Of a stretch of 64,000 nt of DNA, positions 1-8,745 are shown in pieces. Position numbers and translations under genes: made by a program. Positions within the stretch are counted from its first letter, which is position 1. The number at the start of each line of letters is the position of its first letter. The stretch is from Lysobacteraceae bacterium (GTDB taxonomy: Bacteria > Pseudomonadota > Gammaproteobacteria > Xanthomonadales > Xanthomonadaceae). The stretch is from assembly GCA_016789405.1 (NCBI GenBank), contig JAEUPQ010000014.1:186001-250000 (forward strand). The letters are read 5' to 3'. The notes below the pieces were generated by a model. It did not search any database and was not told where the DNA came from. It saw only the letters and a list, made by a program, of their open reading frames with translations.

Positions 1-1
1 C

Positions 2-2794
2 TGCTACATGTGCGCATGCCGCTGCGGGATCCGGGTCTGGATCAAGGACGGGCAGATCCGCTACATCCAGGGCAATCCCGATCATCCCGTGAACAAGGGC
101 GTGCTCTGCGCCAAGGGTTCGGCCGGGATCATGCAGCACTACTCGCCGGCGCGGCTGCGCAAGCCGCTGCTGCGCACCGGTGAACGCGGCAGCGGCGAAT
201 TCCGCGAAATCGAGTGGGACGAGGCGCTGGCGCTGGCGACGTCCTGGCTGAAGCCGATCCGCGAACGCAATCCCGACGAACTGGCCTTCTTCACCGGCCG
301 CGACCAGTCGCAGGCGCTCACCGGCTGGTGGGCGCAGCAGTTCGGCACGGTGAACTACGCCGCGCACGGCGGCTTCTGTTCGGTGAACATGGCGGCCGGT
401 GGGCTCTACAGCATCGGCGGCAGTTTCTGGGAGTTCGGCGAACCGGACTGGGAGCACACGCGCTACCTCATGATGTGGGGTGTCGCCGAAGACCACGACT
501 CCAATCCGATCAAGCTCGGCCTCGGCAAGCTGAAGGCGCGCGGCGCGAAGATCGTCGCGGTGAACCCGGTCCGCACCGGCTATGGCGCGATCGCGGACGA
601 ATGGATCGGCATCCGTCCCGGCACCGATGGCCTGTTCGCCTTCGCGCTCATCCACGAGCTGCTGGACAGCGATCGCATCGATTTCGACTATCTCGTGCGC
701 TACACCAACGCGCACTGGCTGGTGATCCGCGATCCGGGCGCGGCCGACGACGGCATGTTCGCTCGTGATGCCGAGGGCAGGCCGCTGTGCTGGAACCGCG
801 CCACCGGCGCGCTCGACCTGGCCAACGCGGTCGGCATCGAACCCGCCATCGTCGGCGAGCAGGTGTTGCCCGACGGCCGCACCGCCGTGCCCTCGTTCCA
901 GCTGCTCGCCGAACGCTATCTCGATCCGCAGTATTCGCCCGATGCCGTCAGCGAACGCTGCGGCATTCCCGCGAACACCATCCGTCGCATCGCGCGCGAA
1001 CTCGCGCAGGCGGCGTTCGACAGCAAGTTCGAACTGCCGGTGCCCTGGACCGACGCCTGGGGTCGCGAGCACGACACCATGGTCGGCCGACCGGTGTCGA
1101 TGCACGCGATGCGCGGCATCAGCGCGCACAGCAACGGCTTCCACACCTGTCGCGCGCTGCACGTGCTGCAGATGCTGCTCGGTGCGGTCGATGCGCCGGG
1201 CAGCTTCCGTTACCAGCCGCCGTTCCCCAAGCCCGTGCCGCCGGCGAACCGCCCGGGCAAGGCACGCAAGGACAACGGTGCGCTCGACGCCGCACCGCTG
1301 GGTTTCGTGCATGGTCCCGAGGATCTGGTGGTCGACGCCGACGGCCAGCCCAAGCGCATCGACCATGCGTATTCGTGGTCGTATCCGCTGTCCGCGCACG
1401 GCCTGCTGCACACCGTGATCCGCAACGCGCACGCCGGCGACCCCTACCGCATCGACACCCTGCTGATGTTCATGGCGAACATGAGCTGGAACTCGGCGAT
1501 GAACACGCGCGAGACGATGCACTGGCTCACCGACAAGGACGAGAGCGGTACGTACCGGATTCCGCGCATCATCTACAGCGATGCCTACGCAAGCGAAATG
1601 GTCGCGTATGCCGACCTGGTGCTGCCGGATACCACCTACCTCGAACGCCACGACGCGATCAGCCTGCTCGATCGTCCGATTTCCGACGCCGATGGCGCGT
1701 CCGATGCGATCCGCCACCCGGTGTTCGATCCGTCGACGCAGGTCGATCACGAGGGCCGGCCGCGCGACGTGCGCGGCTTCCAGTCGGTGCTGCTCGAACT
1801 CGGTGCGCGCCTCGGCCTGCCCGGCATGGTCGACGACGCAGGCACACCGCTGTACCGCGACTACGCCGACTACATGGTCCGCCACGAGCGTGCGCCAGGC
1901 GTGGGCCTGCTCGCCGGCTGGCGCGGCCGCAACGGCGACGAACACGGCAAGGGCGCGCCCAATCCCGAGCAGTTGCAGCGCTACATCGAACACGGCGGCT
2001 TCTGGCACGCGCCGATTCCCGAGTCCGCGCGCTACTACAAGATGGCGAACCGCGACTATCTGCAGTGGGCGCATCGCTTCGGCTTCATCGCCACCACCGA
2101 CCCGATCACCCTGCAGCTGTATTCGGAGACGATGCAGAAATTCCGCCTCGCCGCGCGCGGCCATGGCGTGCAGCTGCCGCCGCCGGAACATCGCGAACGT
2201 GTCGAGACGTACTTCGATCCGCTGCCGATGTGGTACGAGCCCTTCGAAGGCGCGCAGACCAGCCACGAGACGTTCCCGCTGTCGGCACTGACCCAGCGAC
2301 CGATGTTCATGTACCACGCCTGGGGTTCGCAGAACGCGTGGCTGCGGCAGATCACCGCGCGCAATTATCTCTATCTGCATCCGGACACCGGTGCGCGCTA
2401 CCGCATCGCCGACGAGGACTGGATCGAAGTGTCCTCGCATCACGGCACGATCACCGTGCAGGCGAAGTTCGCGGGCAACGTGCAGCCGGATACAGTGTGG
2501 ACCTGGAATGCCATCGGCAAGCGCCGCGGCGCATGGCGACTGTCGAAGGACGCGCCCGAAGGCGACAAGGGCTTCCTGCTCAACCATCTGATTTCCGACA
2601 TCACGCCACGCGGCGATTACGCCAACGCCGATCCGGTCACCGGCCAGGCGGCGTGGTTCGACCTGCGTGTCGCAATCCGAAAGGCCGACACCACCGGCAT
2701 GAGCGCGCCGCAGTTCACGCCGCTGTCGTTCGGTGACGCATCGAACCAACCGCTGCGCTATGGCGCAGAACTTCGCCACGGAGACCGGACGTGA
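2..2794 (+). CDS. Molybdopterin oxidoreductase catalytic subunit, SoeA-like (5' truncated)
   Basis: Catalytic subunit of a DMSO-reductase-superfamily molybdoenzyme, most like SoeA of the cytoplasmic sulfite:quinone oxidoreductase. The window cuts off the start: the frame is open from base 2 and the visible 930 residues open inside the N-terminal Fe4S4 motif (Cys1, Cys4, Cys8, then GVLCAKG at about 36). A GGFCSVNMAAG segment near residue 126 is a candidate molybdenum-ligand region, and the C-terminal 150 residues look like a molydopterin-dinucleotide-binding domain. No Tat signal can be judged because the true start is missing. Iron-sulfur and membrane subunits follow at 5010 and 5929, giving the ABC set of this family. 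Substrate is inferred: sulfite is the best guess, but polysulfide, thiosulfate or another oxo-transfer substrate is possible. Confidence 0.85.
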   Translation, partial: CYMCACRCGIRVWIKDGQIRYIQGNPDHPVNKGVLCAKGSAGIMQHYSPARLRKPLLRTGERGSGEFREIEWDEALALATSWLKPIRERNPDELAFFTGRDQSQALTGWWAQQFGTVNYAAHGGFCSVNMAAGGLYSIGGSFWEFGEPDWEHTRYLMMWGVAEDHDSNPIKLGLGKLKARGAKIVAVNPVRTGYGAIADEWIGIRPGTDGLFAFALIHELLDSDRIDFDYLVRYTNAHWLVIRDPGAADDGMFARDAEGRPLCWNRATGALDLANAVGIEPAIVGEQVLPDGRTAVPSFQLLAERYLDPQYSPDAVSERCGIPANTIRRIARELAQAAFDSKFELPVPWTDAWGREHDTMVGRPVSMHAMRGISAHSNGFHTCRALHVLQMLLGAVDAPGSFRYQPPFPKPVPPANRPGKARKDNGALDAAPLGFVHGPEDLVVDADGQPKRIDHAYSWSYPLSAHGLLHTVIRNAHAGDPYRIDTLLMFMANMSWNSAMNTRETMHWLTDKDESGTYRIPRIIYSDAYASEMVAYADLVLPDTTYLERHDAISLLDRPISDADGASDAIRHPVFDPSTQVDHEGRPRDVRGFQSVLLELGARLGLPGMVDDAGTPLYRDYADYMVRHERAPGVGLLAGWRGRNGDEHGKGAPNPEQLQRYIEHGGFWHAPIPESARYYKMANRDYLQWAHRFGFIATTDPITLQLYSETMQKFRLAARGHGVQLPPPEHRERVETYFDPLPMWYEPFEGAQTSHETFPLSALTQRPMFMYHAWGSQNAWLRQITARNYLYLHPDTGARYRIADEDWIEVSSHHGTITVQAKFAGNVQPDTVWTWNAIGKRRGAWRLSKDAPEGDKGFLLNHLISDITPRGDYANADPVTGQAAWFDLRVAIRKADTTGMSAPQFTPLSFGDASNQPLRYGAELRHGDRT

Positions 2795-3003
2795 GTGCCG
2801 GCATGGCGCCACTGAAGACCATGCTTGGCACGCTTGGCCGCGCCGCGATCGTCGTCGGCATGGGAACGGGCGTCGCCTGCCTGATCGCACCGCTGCTCGA
2901 TCCGAGCGGCCGCACGACGGATTCGCCGTTGCCCTTCGCCGCCATGGCATTCGCCCTGGCCGGTGTCGGTCTCGCGACCGTGCGATGGAGTGGACGTCGA
3001 TGA
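2791..3003 (+). CDS. Mini membrane protein, two TM segments
   Basis: A 70-residue protein starting at GTG inside the last codons of the molybdoenzyme gene (4-bp GTGA overlap). Two hydrophobic stretches (about residues 17-33 and 48-64) are separated by a short polar loop and the tail is basic (VRWSGRR), suggesting a two-pass inner-membrane protein. Its stop overlaps the next start, so it is translationally coupled on both sides. I do not recognise a family. Position within the operon suggests an accessory role in complex assembly or transport. Confidence 0.6.
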   Translation: MSAGMAPLKTMLGTLGRAAIVVGMGTGVACLIAPLLDPSGRTTDSPLPFAAMAFALAGVGLATVRWSGRR

Positions 3004-3233
3004 TGTCGACCGGGGGGATGTCGGCCGGCGTGCGGCGACTCGTGGGCTGGAGCTGCATCGCCGTCGGCAAGGTCGGCAGCCTCGCCCTGCTCTGGCTGCT
3101 GGTGGCTGGCGCGGAGCCAGGCGCGGCAGAAGCAGACTTGTCGCCGATCCTGGTGCTGTTCGGCATGAGTGCCGGCGCGGTGGTCGTCGGCATCCGCGTA
3201 TTGATGCAGGACAACGAGGAACGCAAGGCATGA
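3000..3233 (+). CDS. Mini membrane protein, two TM segments
   Basis: A 77-residue protein beginning MMSTGGMSAG; the ATGA at 3000-3003 overlaps the previous stop, and its own stop overlaps the permease start at 3230. Two hydrophobic helices (about 15-33 and 48-66) are followed by an acidic/basic tail (MQDNEERKA). It resembles the preceding mini protein in size and topology but not obviously in sequence. Family unknown. The chained overlaps argue that both small genes are real members of the operon. Confidence 0.6.
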   Translation: MMSTGGMSAGVRRLVGWSCIAVGKVGSLALLWLLVAGAEPGAAEADLSPILVLFGMSAGAVVVGIRVLMQDNEERKA

Positions 3234-4993
3234 CGCCCGACCTGTGGATCACCCTGATCGTGCTGGTCGGCGCGGTCGTGCTGTTCGTCAGCGAGAAGCT
3301 GCCGGTCGACGTGGTCGCGCTGTTGATCCTGGGCAGCCTGCTCGTCTTCGGCGTGGTGTCGCCAGGCGAAGCGCTCTCGGGCTTCAGCAGCCCGGCAACG
3401 ATCACCGTGGCCGCGATGTTCGTGCTCAGCGCCGGCCTGCAGCGCAGCGGCGCGCTGCGCGGTGTCGCCGAACTGCTGTCGCGGGTGCGCTGGCCGTGGC
3501 TGCTTGGCTTGTTGATGATGCTGCTGGCGTCGGTCGCCTCCGCTTTCATCAACAACACCGCGATCGTGGCCGTGTTCCTGCCGCTGGTGATTTCCGGGGT
3601 CGTCGCGCGCGGCCTGTCGCCATCGAAATTCCTCATCCCGCTGTCGTTCGCGGCGCAGTTCGGCGGCGTGTGCACGCTGATCGGCACGTCGACCAACCTG
3701 CTGGTCGATTCGCTCGCGCGCCAGGCCGGACAGACAGGCTTCACGCTCTTCGAATTCGCCTCCCTCGGCCTGTGGTTCGTCGCGGCAGGCACGCTGTACA
3801 TGATGGTGGCGCAGCGCTTCCTGCTGCCGGACCTGGGCATTCCCGACCGCGCCGCGGATGACCACAGCGGTCGCTACCTGGTCGAGCTTCTCGTCCCGGA
3901 GAAATCGCCGGCGATCGGTCGCGTCGGTTCCGTGGCGATCCCGGTCGAAGCCAGGGATGTCTTCCTGCTCGAGAATTTCCGCGACGGCGAAGCGCTCGCG
4001 CAGCCGCGCGCCGAGGCCATCGCCGCCGGCGATCGCCTGTTGATCCGCGGCGACTGGAACGAAATCCAGCGCGTGCGCCGCACGCTGCAGCTGCGCCACG
4101 ACCATGTGGCACGCGATCTCGACGGCGACCCCGCCGACACCCGACTCCATGCCGAAGTGATGATCGCGCCCGGCTCCGCGCTGGCCGGCAAGAGCCTGTC
4201 GCAGCTGCGTTTCGGACACGTCTACCGCGTGCGCGTGCATGGCGTGCAGCGCAGCGGTGCGCAACCGCGACAGCCCCTGGACCACATCCCGCTGGCCGTC
4301 GGCGACATCCTGCTGGTCGATGCCGCCGCCGCCGCGCTGGACGAACTGCGCAGCGATCCCGGCGTGGTGCTGATCGGCCAGCGCGAGCAGCCCCGCGTGG
4401 ATGCACGTCGCGCATGGGTGTCCCTGCTGGTGATGGCGGTCGCGATCGGCGCGGCGGTCGCCGGCTGGATGCCGATCGTCGCCTCCTCGCTGCTCGGTTG
4501 TGCCGCGCTGGTGGTGCTGCGCTGCCTGCGGCCGGAAGAAGCCTATGCCGCCGTCGACTGGCGCGTGATCGTGCTGCTGGCAGGCGTGCTGCCGCTGGGC
4601 ATCGCGTTGCAGAAATCCGGCGGTGCCGACTGGGTGGCGCAGCATGCGCTGGGCTGGCTCTCCGGCTACGGGCCGTTGGTCACGCTGGCGGCGATCTACC
4701 TGCTCACCGCACTGATGACCGAGGTGATGAGCAACAACGCCGCCGCCGTGCTGGTGGTGCCGATCGCGATCTCCACGGCCGAATCGATGGGTGTCGACGC
4801 CAAGCCTTTCCTGGTTGCCGTCGCCTTCGCCGCGTCGACCAGCTTCGCCACGCCGGTCGGCTACCAGACCAACACCATGGTCTACACCGCAGGCGGCTAC
4901 CGCTTCGCCGATTTCCCGAAGATCGGCATTCCGCTGAACCTGCTGTTCTGGGTGATGGCGGTGATGCTCATTCCGCGTTATTTCCCGTTCTGA
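3230..4993 (+). CDS. SLC13/DASS-type anion permease with two TrkA-C (RCK_C) domains
   Basis: A 587-residue permease of the divalent-anion/SLC13 type. About six N-terminal TM segments (residues 1-200) carry FINNTAIVAVFLPL and FGGVCTLIGTSTN. Two soluble TrkA-C-like domains follow (about 215-385), then a second membrane half containing TEVMSNNAAAVLVVP and FATPVGYQTN. The duplicated N-N-(T/A)-A and S/T-x-N hairpin motifs are typical of the ion/substrate sites. The architecture matches SAC1-like sulfate/anion carriers. The start is the ATG overlapping the previous stop. Lying inside a sulfite-oxidase-like operon, it may move sulfate, sulfite or another dicarboxylate-like anion; that coupling is inference. 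Confidence 0.85.
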   Translation: MTPDLWITLIVLVGAVVLFVSEKLPVDVVALLILGSLLVFGVVSPGEALSGFSSPATITVAAMFVLSAGLQRSGALRGVAELLSRVRWPWLLGLLMMLLASVASAFINNTAIVAVFLPLVISGVVARGLSPSKFLIPLSFAAQFGGVCTLIGTSTNLLVDSLARQAGQTGFTLFEFASLGLWFVAAGTLYMMVAQRFLLPDLGIPDRAADDHSGRYLVELLVPEKSPAIGRVGSVAIPVEARDVFLLENFRDGEALAQPRAEAIAAGDRLLIRGDWNEIQRVRRTLQLRHDHVARDLDGDPADTRLHAEVMIAPGSALAGKSLSQLRFGHVYRVRVHGVQRSGAQPRQPLDHIPLAVGDILLVDAAAAALDELRSDPGVVLIGQREQPRVDARRAWVSLLVMAVAIGAAVAGWMPIVASSLLGCAALVVLRCLRPEEAYAAVDWRVIVLLAGVLPLGIALQKSGGADWVAQHALGWLSGYGPLVTLAAIYLLTALMTEVMSNNAAAVLVVPIAISTAESMGVDAKPFLVAVAFAASTSFATPVGYQTNTMVYTAGGYRFADFPKIGIPLNLLFWVMAVMLIPRYFPF

Positions 4994-5009
4994 TGCCTCC
5001 CGTTCCCAC

Positions 5010-5789
5010 ATGACCGACCTGCCGCCACCATCGAAGAAGAAGCTGGGTCTGGTGATCGACCTCGACACCTGCGTCGGCTGCCATGCCTGTGCGGTGAGCT
5101 GCAAGCAGTGGAACGCCGGCGGCATCGCCGGGCCGCTCACCGACGAACAGCCCTACGGCAAGGACCCGTCGGGGGTGTGGTTCAACCGCGTGCACAGCTA
5201 CGAGATCGCCGCGACTTCGGCCTGTGCCTCGACGGGCAGCATCGCCGCCGAGGCCGCGCAGCCGGCGATGACCTTGCACTTCCCGCGTTCCTGCCTGCAT
5301 TGCGACACGCCTGCCTGTGTCACCGTCTGTCCCACCGGCGCCAGCTACAAGCGCGCCGAGGACGGCATCGTCCTGGTCGATGAAGACAAGTGCATCGGCT
5401 GCAAGCTGTGCTCATGGGCCTGCCCCTACGGCGCACGCGAGTACAGCGCGGTCGAAGGCGTGATGAAGAAGTGCACGCTCTGCGTCGATCGCATCTACAA
5501 CGAGCAGCTGCCCGAAGCCGATCGCCAGCCCGCCTGCGTGCAGGCCTGCCCGACGCGCGCCCGGCACTTCGGCGATCTCGGCGATCCGGAATCCGATGTG
5601 TCGAAACTGGTCGCGGAACGCAACGGCGTCGCCTTGATGCCAGAGCTGGGCTACAACCCGGTCAACCGCTACCTGCCGCCGCGTCCGCGTCGCGCAGGGA
5701 ACGAGGTGCCTGCCGTGCCCGAGGAAACGCTCGATGCGACGAAGCTGCCACCGCTGCTGCGCTGGCTGGACAAGGTGCTGTCGCGATGA
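5010..5789 (+). CDS. 4Fe-4S ferredoxin-type electron-transfer subunit, SoeB/DmsB-like
   Basis: A 259-residue iron-sulfur subunit that should pass electrons between the molybdenum subunit and the membrane anchor. Four cysteine clusters are visible: DTCVGCHACAVSC at residues 19-31, CLHCDTPACVTVC near 95, CIGCKLCSWAC near 130, and CTLC...PACVQAC near 155-185. This is the four-cluster pattern of DmsB/PsrB/SoeB. There is no signal peptide, fitting a cytoplasmic complex. The gene lies 16 bp after the permease and 139 bp before the membrane subunit. Confidence 0.9.
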   Translation: MTDLPPPSKKKLGLVIDLDTCVGCHACAVSCKQWNAGGIAGPLTDEQPYGKDPSGVWFNRVHSYEIAATSACASTGSIAAEAAQPAMTLHFPRSCLHCDTPACVTVCPTGASYKRAEDGIVLVDEDKCIGCKLCSWACPYGAREYSAVEGVMKKCTLCVDRIYNEQLPEADRQPACVQACPTRARHFGDLGDPESDVSKLVAERNGVALMPELGYNPVNRYLPPRPRRAGNEVPAVPEETLDATKLPPLLRWLDKVLSR

Positions 5790-5890
5790 GATTTGAAAGA
5801 CACGATGTTTCCGTGCGCCGCCAATGCCATCCATGGCGCGGCACCATTGGCTCCGGATCGTCCGGGGCAGGCGTCCTGCCTGCCCATCCA

Positions 5891-5929
5891 TGCGACACGC
5901 GCGACAGTGTCGCGCAGGCGTGTGTCGCA
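5891..5929. repeat. Nested inverted repeat at the start codon of the membrane-anchor gene
   Basis: Outer 8-bp arms TGCGACAC (5891-5898) and GTGTCGCA (5922-5929) enclose an inner near-palindrome GCGACAGTGTCGC (5901-5913). The right outer arm ends on the A of the ATG at 5929. In RNA this would fold the ribosome-binding region; in DNA it could be an operator. No function is proven. Confidence 0.45.
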
Positions 5930-6882
5930 TGAACCCCGCCTTCTCCGTCATCGTCTTCACCACCCTGTCCGGCACCGGTTTCGGGCTTTGGTTCTGGCTC
6001 GCGCTGCGCATCGCCCTGGGCGACAAGGCCGAATGGTTCGACGGGATCGGCTGGGCACTCGGCCTGATCGCCGGCGGCGTGCTGGTCGCGACCGGCGTGA
6101 TCGCCTCGCTCTGGCACCTGGGCAAGCCGATGCGCGTGTGGCGTGCGTTCTCGCAGTGGCGCAGCTCGTGGATGTCGCGCGAAGGCGTGTTCGCGATCGC
6201 CGCGATGCTTGTCGCCGGCATGACGGTGCTGGTGCAGTCCTCGTTGCTCGACCCGCCGAACGAATCGATCGTGATGCGCGTGCTGTGCGCGCTGCTCGCG
6301 CCGCTGTGCATCGCCGCGATCTACAGTACCGCGATGATCTACGGTTCGCTGAAGACCATCCCGGCATGGCGACACCGTTTAGTCGTGCCGGCCTACCTGC
6401 TGTTCGCGCTGCTCGGCGGCGGGATCCTGTTCGGGCCGTTCGCCGCGACCACGATGGACATGCCGCGTCTGGTTGGCGCCGGCGTGCTGCTCGGCGCGAT
6501 CGCACTGGCGCTGGTGAAGTCGCGCTACTGGCGTGATCTCAGCCATCCCGATGCCGGCGCGCTGCCGGTCGATCGTGGCGACGCCGTGGGCCTGCCCGGT
6601 CGCGATGTCTCGGTGTTCGAGCGCCCGCACACCGAAGCGAACTACCTCAATCGCGAGATGGGCTTCGTCGTCGCGCGCAAGCATGCGCGCAAGCTGCGCG
6701 TGATCGCGCTGGTGCTCTGCGTTCTGCTGCCTGCGTTGTGCGCGCTGCCGATGCTGCTGCTGCCGCATATCGAACCCGGTGCGCTGTTCTGGGCATCGGC
6801 GCTGTCGTTCCAGCTTGGCGCAATGGTCGAACGCTGGCTGTTCTTCGCCGAAGCGAAGCATGTGGTGACGCTGTACTACTGA
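5929..6882 (+). CDS. DmsC/SoeC-type membrane anchor subunit
   Basis: A 317-residue polytopic protein beginning MNPAFSVIVFTTLSGTGFG, the characteristic opening of DmsC-family anchors. About eight hydrophobic helices can be counted. It should bind quinone and anchor the molybdo/FeS pair on the cytoplasmic face. The open frame runs back to 5824, but homology begins at the ATG at 5929, so that start is chosen. It is the last gene of the operon; a double-hairpin repeat follows. Confidence 0.85.
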   Translation: MNPAFSVIVFTTLSGTGFGLWFWLALRIALGDKAEWFDGIGWALGLIAGGVLVATGVIASLWHLGKPMRVWRAFSQWRSSWMSREGVFAIAAMLVAGMTVLVQSSLLDPPNESIVMRVLCALLAPLCIAAIYSTAMIYGSLKTIPAWRHRLVVPAYLLFALLGGGILFGPFAATTMDMPRLVGAGVLLGAIALALVKSRYWRDLSHPDAGALPVDRGDAVGLPGRDVSVFERPHTEANYLNREMGFVVARKHARKLRVIALVLCVLLPALCALPMLLLPHIEPGALFWASALSFQLGAMVERWLFFAEAKHVVTLYY

Positions 6883-6894
6883 GGGGTTGCCCTT

Positions 6895-6962
6895 GTAGAG
6901 CGGAGCTTGCTCCGCTCGTAGATCCCGTCAGCGATGCATGAGCGGAGCAAGCTCCGCTCTAC
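6895..6962. repeat. REPIN-like double hairpin, family 1, copy 1
   Basis: Two 23-bp arms (6895-6917 and 6940-6962) are exact reverse complements of each other, and each arm is itself palindromic around GGAGCTTGCTCC. The intervening loop is 22 bp. The same 23-bp arms recur unchanged at 36959-37028. The element sits between convergent genes (anchor subunit and hemC) and probably acts as a bidirectional terminator or mRNA end-stabiliser. Confidence 0.8.
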
Positions 6963-6982
6963 AACAGCCGGTGGATGCGCGA

Positions 6983-7891
6983 TCAGCGCCCGGCGATGAA
7001 CTCGCCGGCGCCGAGGTCGAGCAACTGCCGTGCGACCTGCTTGCCGAGTGCATCGGGATCGTCGCCGATCGCTTCGCTGCGCACCGCGCGGCCATCCTCG
7101 ACCGAACTCACCTGGCCGATCAGGTGCAACGCGCCTTCGACGGCATGCGCGAACCCAGCCACCGGCACCTGGCAGCTGCCGTGCAGCGCGCGGTTCATCG
7201 CACGCTCCGCTTCGACGCAGCGCCGGGTGGGCGCATGGTTCAACGCGGCAAACAGCTCGCGCGTGGCCGCGTCGTCCTCGCGGCACTCCACGGTGATCGC
7301 GCCCTGCGCTGGCGCCGGCAGCCATTCGGGTGCGTCCAGTCGCGCGCGGATGCGGCGATCGAAACCCAGGCGCTGCAGGCCCGCGCAGGCCAGGAGGATG
7401 GCGTCGTACTCGCCGGCATCGAGCTTGGCCAAGCGCGTGTTGACGTTGCCGCGCAGGTCGACCAGCTGCAGGTCGGGACGCAGCGCGCGCAGCTGCGCCT
7501 GGCGGCGCAAGGAGGAACTGCCGACGCGCGCACCGAAGGGCAGCGACGCGACGTCGTCATGGTTGTTGCTGACGAAGGCATCGGCGTGGTCCGCGCGTTC
7601 CAGGATCGCCGGCAGCACGAACGGGCCTTCGAGTTCCATCGGCACGTCCTTGAGCGAATGCACCGCACAGTCGGCCTCGCCGCGCAGCATCGCCTCCTCC
7701 AGCTCCTTGAGGAACAGTCCCTTGCCGCCCACCGCCGCCAGCGAGCGGTCCAGCACCTGGTCGCCGCGCGTGGACAGCGGCACCAGCGTGATCTCGAGGT
7801 CGGGATCCAGGCCGCGCAACAGCGCGGCGACATGCTCGGTCTGCCAGAGCGCGAGCGGGCTCTTCCGGGTGGCGATGCGCAGGGTTTTCAT
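6983..7891 (-). CDS. hemC: Hydroxymethylbilane synthase (porphobilinogen deaminase)
   Basis: Polymerises four porphobilinogens into hydroxymethylbilane in tetrapyrrole synthesis. The 302-residue protein starts [20 protein letters not shown] and shows [21 protein letters not shown], and the [12 protein letters not shown] segment (about residue 240), whose Cys carries the dipyrromethane cofactor. An upstream in-frame ATG would add 30 unrelated residues, so the ATG at 7889-7891 is chosen. In pseudomonads hemC follows algR; here the same pair survives, but about 850 bp with two small genes separates them. Confidence 0.97.
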   Translation of the reverse strand: MKTLRIATRKSPLALWQTEHVAALLRGLDPDLEITLVPLSTRGDQVLDRSLAAVGGKGLFLKELEEAMLRGEADCAVHSLKDVPMELEGPFVLPAILERADHADAFVSNNHDDVASLPFGARVGSSSLRRQAQLRALRPDLQLVDLRGNVNTRLAKLDAGEYDAILLACAGLQRLGFDRRIRARLDAPEWLPAPAQGAITVECREDDAATRELFAALNHAPTRRCVEAERAMNRALHGSCQVPVAGFAHAVEGALHLIGQVSSVEDGRAVRSEAIGDDPDALGKQVARQLLDLGAGEFIAGR

Positions 7892-7941
7892 ACGGGGATT
7901 ATCGCATGCGGCCCCAATGCCCCGACCTGACCGGAGCCGGT

Positions 7942-7973
7942 GTAGGGTGGCGCAGAGCGCAGCGAAGCCCACC
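7942..7973. repeat. Left copy of 32-bp inverted repeat
   Basis: A 32-bp sequence beginning GTAGGGTGGCG and ending AGCCCACC. Its reverse complement recurs at 8714-8745 with about 26 of 32 positions identical. The pair brackets the small membrane gene and the NADAR gene between hemC and algR. It resembles common dispersed intergenic repeats of Proteobacteria. Confidence 0.65.
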
Positions 7974-8027
7974 ATCGCCATCGATCAAACGCGGCAGGCC
8001 TCGGGCGGAACCGATCGCCCGATCCCC

Positions 8028-8201
8028 TCACCCCACCCCGCTCGCCAAGTCGAACAGATTGCGCAGCCAGCGCAGGAAGGACTTCGGTTTCGACTCGCCG
8101 CGTCTGATCCGCGAAATGAAGATCCAGGTCACATACAGCGCCATGAACAGCAGCAACAGCAGAAATGCGAGGCCGAGCAGGATATTGATGAACAGGATCA
8201 T
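8028..8201 (-). CDS. Small single-pass membrane protein
   Basis: A 57-residue ORF. It starts MILFINILLGLAFLLLLLF, with one long hydrophobic helix (about 1-30), then a basic cytoplasmic tail (ISRIRRGESKPKSFLRWLRN). Most third codon positions are G or C, as in neighbouring real genes, and TGAGG lies just before the ATG. No family is recognised. It is about 30 bp downstream of the NADAR gene on the same strand. Confidence 0.6.
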   Translation of the reverse strand: MILFINILLGLAFLLLLLFMALYVTWIFISRIRRGESKPKSFLRWLRNLFDLASGVG

Positions 8202-8232
8202 GGCCTCAGCGTGGCGCCATTCCTGCGCGATC

Positions 8233-8676
8233 TCAAGCCTCCGCTGCCAATGTTTCCCGCACGCGCATCAGCAGCTGGCCCAGCATGTTGCGGCCGCGAC
8301 CATCGCCGCCGTCGCCCCAGTAGTCATCATTCTCGGTGTGCTCGACGAGTTTCGCATCGCCGGTCGACAGCAGCAGCGCGCGCAGCGAGTCGTGCTGGCG
8401 GAATTTCGCGAGCAGCGCGGCATGCATCACGGAGACCTTCACTGATTCCCAGTCTCGACGCAGTTTCATCCTGCGATCACGTCCCATTCGCGCTGCTTCC
8501 ATCGGTGATGAGGCGCGCCGGATGCGCTGGCGATACGCTGCGTCGTCGAACTTCCGTGCCTGGAAGTAGTGCTCCGTCGTCGGCCATGTCTCGCCGTCGA
8601 TGCGGATCGGGTATTCGGCGAAGTTGGAGAACTCGCCGTAGTCGCCGGCGACGCTGTAGAAGTGGATGGTGTTCAT
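8233..8676 (-). CDS. NADAR-domain protein, YbiA family
   Basis: A 147-residue protein of the NADAR/YbiA fold. Visible signatures are FSNFAEYPI near residue 15, WPTTEHYFQARKF near 32, and the C-terminal GRGRNMLGQLLMRVRE. Members hydrolyse N-glycosidic bonds in riboflavin intermediates (YbiA) or remove ADP-ribose from guanine in DarT-type toxin systems. No DarT or other ADP-ribosyltransferase is visible nearby, so a housekeeping role is more likely. A GTG lies directly before the chosen ATG. Confidence 0.85.
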   Translation of the reverse strand: MNTIHFYSVAGDYGEFSNFAEYPIRIDGETWPTTEHYFQARKFDDAAYRQRIRRASSPMEAARMGRDRRMKLRRDWESVKVSVMHAALLAKFRQHDSLRALLLSTGDAKLVEHTENDDYWGDGGDGRGRNMLGQLLMRVRETLAAEA

Positions 8677-8713
8677 CACGATGCGAGACGTGGTCTCGCC
8701 GGGCGGCGGATGT

Positions 8714-8745
8714 GGTGGGGTTCGCTTCGCTCACCGCCACCCTAC
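8714..8745. repeat. Right copy of 32-bp inverted repeat, containing the algR stop codon
   Basis: Imperfect reverse complement of 7942-7973, ending CACCCTAC. The algR stop codon (TAG, read on the minus strand, 8742-8744) is formed by the end of the repeat, so the repeat abuts the gene precisely. Confidence 0.6.
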
